In this document: positions 59,009 through 64,000 of the stretch, one piece after another
Layout: every line of letters starts with the position of its first letter
Position numbering within the stretch: position 1 is the stretch's first letter
Source of the DNA: Sweltsa coloradensis
Lineage: Eukaryota > Arthropoda > Insecta > Plecoptera > Chloroperlidae
DNA: 64,000 nt
Assembly (NCBI GenBank): GCA_024449915.1
Contig: JAMZAV010000106.1
Span: forward strand, 496,001-560,000
Direction of reading: 5' to 3'
The notes under the pieces: generated by a model
Seen by the model: only the letters and a program-made list of their open reading frames with translations
Databases searched by the model: none
Told to the model about the DNA's origin: nothing
Position numbers and translations under genes: made by a program

Positions 59009-61849
59009 CATCAGTCAAGGGAGAATTGTTGAATATTTGTTGGTTTGTTTTTGTTAAAACATTGTTTATAACGTGTGGTATGTGATTTATAATATTCTAT
59101 TCTTACAACATATCCGAACACAACTTTTACAATAATAACCCCACATAACAGGTACAATACTTAAAGCCTAACATTACAAAAGTGAGTCCACTGTCCCTTT
59201 CCATACCTACGACGAATACTATCGTTTTTATGTTAGACCCAAGTTTATTATCTAAAGTTGAGATTATGTTTTGTTTTTTTGCAATTATTCGTACCTCGTA
59301 AGCCACTGTAATATTGAACTCATAGGAAACAAAAACACTTAATAAAACAAAAACACGAAATAGGTGTACACTTGAAAAGTTGCCATCTACTCCGCAGAAA
59401 GCTTTGTTTGTGATAGTTTGTGTTCCTCGGTGGCGGTACTGCTACCGGCGGCCGGTGGGTGCATTAGCCCGTCAGTGAGTGAGCAGGCGCCAGGCTACGA
59501 GTACCACAGATAGGCCTCGTCTCATGAGTAACGGGCTTCATTCATAGAAAGTGACGTCACTTTACACCGGAAGCGCAGCTGGTTATAATTGCCTTATCGC
59601 CACTAAAATTATTAAGACAAGTTATAAATACTCTAAAAGGTTTATATATTTTTTAGACAAATTTTACGAGGAGCTTCATTATTTCCATGACCCACTGACT
59701 ACTTCTTATCACAATATCAATTATCTTAAGTGAAAAGTGAAATACAAAATTTATATTTTATTATTTGGTGACGAGCAGATGGTCATAGGGGATTTTAGCA
59801 TTTCACTATAGATTCTTCGTGATTATAGCCGATAAATTAAATGCTTCGTCAGCAATGAGAATTGGCAATTTCATTAGTAAATTGGTTTAAATTAATTCAC
59901 ATTCCATACGTGCTAGTGATACAGGGACAGTAGCTACTCCCGTGGTACTTACACTAATATAATGTTAGAACAACATTGGCGTTTTGCACTAAAACACACT
60001 GGACAAACAAACAAAAAGGCAATTACATTAGCTCCTGTAGTGTATGAATTATATGAAACAAAATTCTCGGACTTACGTCAAACTTTCTCACCCACATCTC
60101 GTGTAGACGAGGAAGGGTGGAGGGTGGGGTGGGCAAATGATATCTATTTCATCCACCCAACATGCACTCTCACCTTACATTTTCTAGAAAATACAAACTT
60201 AGAATAAACAAAATATTTGGAAACATGTTACTTTGGATATTTCATTAAAAAGCTCAATCTCTCTCCGTCTGGCTGGGCCAAAGCACTGTTTCAGTGTACA
60301 AAACATAGGCCTGCTAAAGAGCACTCACACGTACGCAACAAATGTTTTTACCTCGGAGTGTAAGGCCCACTTGTCCTGGGCATGATGATGGTAAAAGATA
60401 GAGAAATAAGCACAAAAAAGACACAGAACATGGAACGAATTGTGTTGTGCTTCACATTATCTTTACAAGTTTTAAAAACTTGGAATTAAAATTAAAGTTT
60501 TCAAATTTTTCATGCGAAATTGAGTTTTGGTATACCTAAGAAAAATGTATTGCCTGGCCATCTCTAGCCCCAAACACTAGTTATATACGTATTAAAAAAC
60601 TTATTTAATTGGCATTGTTAGTAAATAGTTAGTATCTGCGGACTTGGACCCGATTTTCGCCAATCAAAAACTTTGTAGTTATATAATTATTAGTTAGTTA
60701 TTTTAAGTCAAACCAACAAATTTGTTATCCGGACCCCAATCGTCTTTTAACTCTAAACCGAACGTAAGAGTACGATTGTACGACATATTTGCCATCAAGT
60801 GCAGCATGCTTTTGTCGTAGACTGTACACCAACGGACCCATGCCAAATCCCCTTAATTTTTGTATTGTTCGTAGCTTTCGTCGGACACATAAAAAATAGA
60901 TAACGCTTCCTTCAATATATGAACAAATAATGTATCACGTCATAACATAAAAATGTGTCCCTAAACTAACCGATTTCAATCAAATTTAATTGCTTGTTTC
61001 GTTTAGGGTAGTATGTTAATATTTCCGAACAACAAATTAATCAATTACCAATGTGCTTGTTTTCTTGTGACTTGGACTATAAATTATCTTTAGAGATTTT
61101 CACCAAACTTCCAAGTTACACGCGATTTCAATGTAATACTTGCTACCCTGCCCTGTTAGCGACCAACGATAGCAAATCTGACTAGAAATCCGTCTTCATT
61201 TTATCCTCCTCAGTTTTATATTATTCCTTGTGGAATCTTGGGGTCTTTGCGAAAGATAGCCTAGGCCTACACTGTATAAGAAATTCTATGGAAGGCATTG
61301 ACTCAAAATACCGGTATTGTGTGCACAAGTGAATTTACTATCCCACTTAATTAAAATAGGTGGTTACTTGTTAACTATAAATTATTGCATCGGTTCCATT
61401 GATAGTATAACCGTATCGTTATCATGTGACTTTTATTGTCTATAATCGTTAGCATTACCGGTATATAAGGAATATCACAAGAAAATAGATTGATTCTGAA
61501 GTTAAGAACTTTGGTGCAAACATGTAAATGAAGCGTGCATATCTTCAACCGCCTACGCCCATAAATCAAACTTGCACCGCTGAAAAATAGGTTATATATA
61601 AATGTATACACATTATTATAATCTATTCCCTTAAAGTTATCCCATTTCATCGAACGCCATCGACTCTCGAAACATTTCAAACTTTGATCACTTTTCCAGA
61701 CAATAATTAGCTTATTAATTAACGCCGACTAACGAGATCGAGCACTTAGTTATCACATTGCGATGTAAGACCAATGGTTTTAGTTTGCATGATAATACGC
61801 TTCATACCGCACAAAGAAACTGTGTTAGTATTTCTTCTGGTTCTTCTGC
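59009..61849. other. No gene seen
   Basis: AT-rich single-copy DNA with a small CpG-rich patch at 59430-59500. ORFs of 60-101 codons are not recognisable. Confidence 0.5.
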
Positions 61850-62257
61850 CGCCGCGCTCTCTCAGACATCCGCCCTGGTAGGCAAGTAGTAGAACGCTCA
61901 CTGTCTTCGCCTGCTGTACGGTGGTAATGCCTGCGTTCGCTCCATACTTCTTTACATTCCATAAGTATCAAGTGCAATATGAGAAGTAAGGAAGTACGGA
62001 ACTGACGCTAGACCTGCGGTGATGCACCAGAAGGAAGGCGTCGTCGTTCTCCTCGCCGTCCCGACGCTCCGACTGACGCTCTCCGGAGCCCGCCAGCCAG
62101 CCAGGGGAGGCTCGCTCTAAATCGGGAACCCTCACTCACACACACACACGGCCGGCTCAGCTTACCCCTACTCTCCTGCCGACGACGCCTTGGCAAACCA
62201 AATTTGTCTCATTTCTTAAAATACCCGCGGCTTTCTCCTCACGCCGACGAGCTATAA
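61850..62257. other. GC-rich patch, possible promoter region
   Basis: CpG-rich (CGTCGTCGTTCTCC near 62038, GCCGACGACGCC near 62180) with a short (CA)n at 62132-62148. It lies just upstream of the small ORF at 62258. No TATA box was identified. Confidence 0.35.
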
Positions 62258-62461
62258 ATGACCGACGTGGATACGGCCGATAGCTCTGCAGCACTGGGTA
62301 TTATTTTTAAGGAGATCCTTTTTGGGGGAGATGTTGAGGATGAGAGTGAGCTAGAAGACGCCCCTCCCTCGGAAGCTAGCTACCCCCTGTTCTGCTCTGT
62401 TCTACATGTGGTCCACGGTGCCATGTGCGTCAACATGCGTGTCGGCACAAGGACCTACTAG
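62258..62461 (+). CDS. Small ORF or candidate coding first exon, unknown product
   Basis: 67 codons starting ATGACCGACGTGG with A at -3, directly downstream of a GC-rich patch. The translation starts MTDVDTADSSAALGIIFKEI, has an acidic stretch (DVEDESELEDAPPSE) and then a hydrophobic stretch (YPLFCSVLHVVHGAMCV). GC content and codon use are higher than in the neighbouring DNA. The true exon may stop earlier at a GTGAGC donor near 62347 or a GTGCGT near 62424. No family is recognised, so it may be spurious. Confidence 0.22.
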   Translation: MTDVDTADSSAALGIIFKEILFGGDVEDESELEDAPPSEASYPLFCSVLHVVHGAMCVNMRVGTRTY

Positions 62462-62993
62462 CTGTTGCGCAAACATTCGGTCATGAACACACTCCTGTCT
62501 ATTACAATTTATTCAATGAAAATCGAAATTAAGAGTAAATTTGGTATACCGCCCCTCCCCCCACTTTCCCCCATTCATCTACTCAAGAAATACACTTGGC
62601 ATGATAGTCATGAACAGGTCGTGAAATTAGATCATAAAAGTAAACGTTTATTGTAGTGGTAACATTGCATTGGGTTTTCCTGCGAAAGTTTGATATAGCC
62701 TAAAATAGCCTAAACTTATTTCATTATTTGTAACCAGTTTCTCCCTATAATCTCGACTGTTAAGTCATGCAAAATTCATGTATACAGGGAAAATGTTATA
62801 AAACTAGAAATGTATATATTTTTAATTTATGCCCGGCCTTTAAGTGGAATTATATTGATATGTAAATATTCACTTTTGAAGATGGTAACAAGTAGTCCTA
62901 GATTAAAATCGTGAATAATAGTTATTTGAGGGGTCTGTTACCTGTGCATAGTAGTACCCCCCCCCCCCCCCCCGGCGGGATTATTGGATGAGC
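62462..62993. other. No gene seen; 17-C run
   Basis: 62957-62973 is a run of 17 C next to the Helentron-like copy. Confidence 0.5.
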
Positions 62994-63570
62994 GTAGCGA
63001 GCGAAGCGAAGATTCCATTCTACTACACTGCAGAAAAAAATCCAGAATGTTTTTCTTTTTTCTTTTTCTTTTTTTATATATTTTGTCTGTTTGTCCGCAC
63101 GATTCCGGCTAAACCGATACTCCGATTAAGATGAAATTTTATGGAGGCCTTCGAAATCTCTGAACTTAGAACTGCCAATCGGAAAATTATTTCTAATAAA
63201 AATCGCAATTTTACGATTTTTTTTCGATTTTTAAATAAATTATTTGACTTATAACACCTACATGCTTTATTCGATTTTATGATTTTTGCACAGAACCTTA
63301 ATTTTATGAATTATACACTTAGTGTTAAATTTGAGCGCAATCGAGAAATTATTTCTTATAAAAAAGCGCAATTTTACGATTTTTGTTAACAATTACGATT
63401 AATAAATTAAAAAATTAAAGTTAATTTTGTATTGAATTTAATTTAATTAAAAAAATTAAACTTAGTAATGATTTTTCCACAGAACAACAGAAAACTCGCA
63501 TAACACATGGCAGCTCAATGCACCAATTACGCTCATCCACAACGCGGCGGGACTTAAGCGTTTTCCTAGT
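62994..63570 (+). mobile_element. Helentron-like element, subfamily 3, copy 6
   Basis: In opposite orientation to the others. It begins ATTGGATGAGCGTAGCGAGC and ends GCGTTTTCCTAGT at 63570. CGCTCATCCA at 63530-63539 is the inverted copy of its 5' end, about 30 bases from the 3' end. The interior has AT-rich inverted blocks (AAAATCGCAATTTTACGATT near 63200, echoed near 63370). No coding capacity. Confidence 0.7.
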
Positions 63571-64000
63571 ATTAATAAACCACATTTTTATCGTATTTAG
63601 TTACACAACTATACGTTTTGATCACTTTCAGAAATCAGCTCAAACTTTGATAGTTGCGCACACACGTTATTTCTAAACAATCTGTGAACACGAGTGATTT
63701 TCCTTACGAACCAAGGTTACCCCCCCCCCCCTCCTCAAAAAGCAATTTTGGCTTAGAAATTAGTTTCTTGACAAACAAAGTACTTCACTGTTTGCTAAAA
63801 GCTATATTGAAATTATTCTAAAGTCTGTTCTCTTTGAAACTAGCTTCGGGGAAATTAACTGCGATAAATTGGCAACATTACCGTCCTGCGTGTCTCCTAG
63901 TTGGTGTACTCTCTGTCTCTGTACAAGTGAGTACTTGCAAGTACTTGTGCTATCTCGTGCTCGAGCCACGCAGAGAATGTTTCCCGCCCGCATAGTACAC
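63571..64000. other. No gene seen; 12-C run
   Basis: 63720-63731 is a run of 12 C. No supported gene up to the window edge. Confidence 0.5.

Overview
This 64 kb window is nuclear DNA from a multicellular animal, most likely an arthropod or another invertebrate. It is AT-rich and almost free of protein-coding genes, with no operons, rRNA, true tRNA genes or CRISPR. It is crowded with eukaryotic mobile DNA: tRNA-derived SINEs, Helentron-type rolling-circle elements, hAT-type elements, a 4-bp-TSD cut-and-paste transposon with an intact transposase, and a LINE fragment. No host gene could be recognised with confidence. The best reading is the inside of one or more very large introns plus intergenic DNA. 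This fits a candidate recursive splice site at 5718-5803 (+) and a candidate promoter with first exon at 34232-34459 (+).

Layout. 1-1770 is a 191-bp tandem repeat array that runs off the left edge. 1771-10640 is mostly unremarkable single-copy DNA with two copies of a hairpin-bearing repeat (5211-5520, 9304-9615), a CT-rich microsatellite and the candidate recursive splice site. 10645-11866 and 13961-17578 are two related DNA transposons (4-bp target duplications, GAGG-starting inverted repeats). The second carries the only convincing complete ORF of the window, a transposase at 14481-16532 (-). 17831-24718 is a nest of retro- and rolling-circle elements: tRNA-like SINEs, a Helentron-like array with a hAT insertion inside it, and a Helentron copy inserted inside a SINE, which fixes its boundaries exactly.

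24719-36910 is mostly single-copy. It holds a short minisatellite whose units carry a CTCF-like motif (31823-32068) and the candidate promoter. 36911-41441 contains a local duplication, a small hAT element and a probable second hAT-like element hosting a SINE. 41871-45893 is a 4 kb fold-back element: arms of about 780 bp enclose a decayed LINE reverse transcriptase (+) and a decayed transposon ORF (-). 45894-64000 is single-copy DNA with SINE remnants, long C/G homopolymer tracts, another repeat family and a last Helentron-like copy (62994-63570).

A motif, TGGTGGAGGTGCCGGGT, recurs at twelve sites across the whole window in both orientations, twice as a hairpin. I cannot explain it fully. Nothing here looks like a multi-gene system. 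The novelty lies in the mobile elements, the recurrent motif and possible regulatory or splicing signals.
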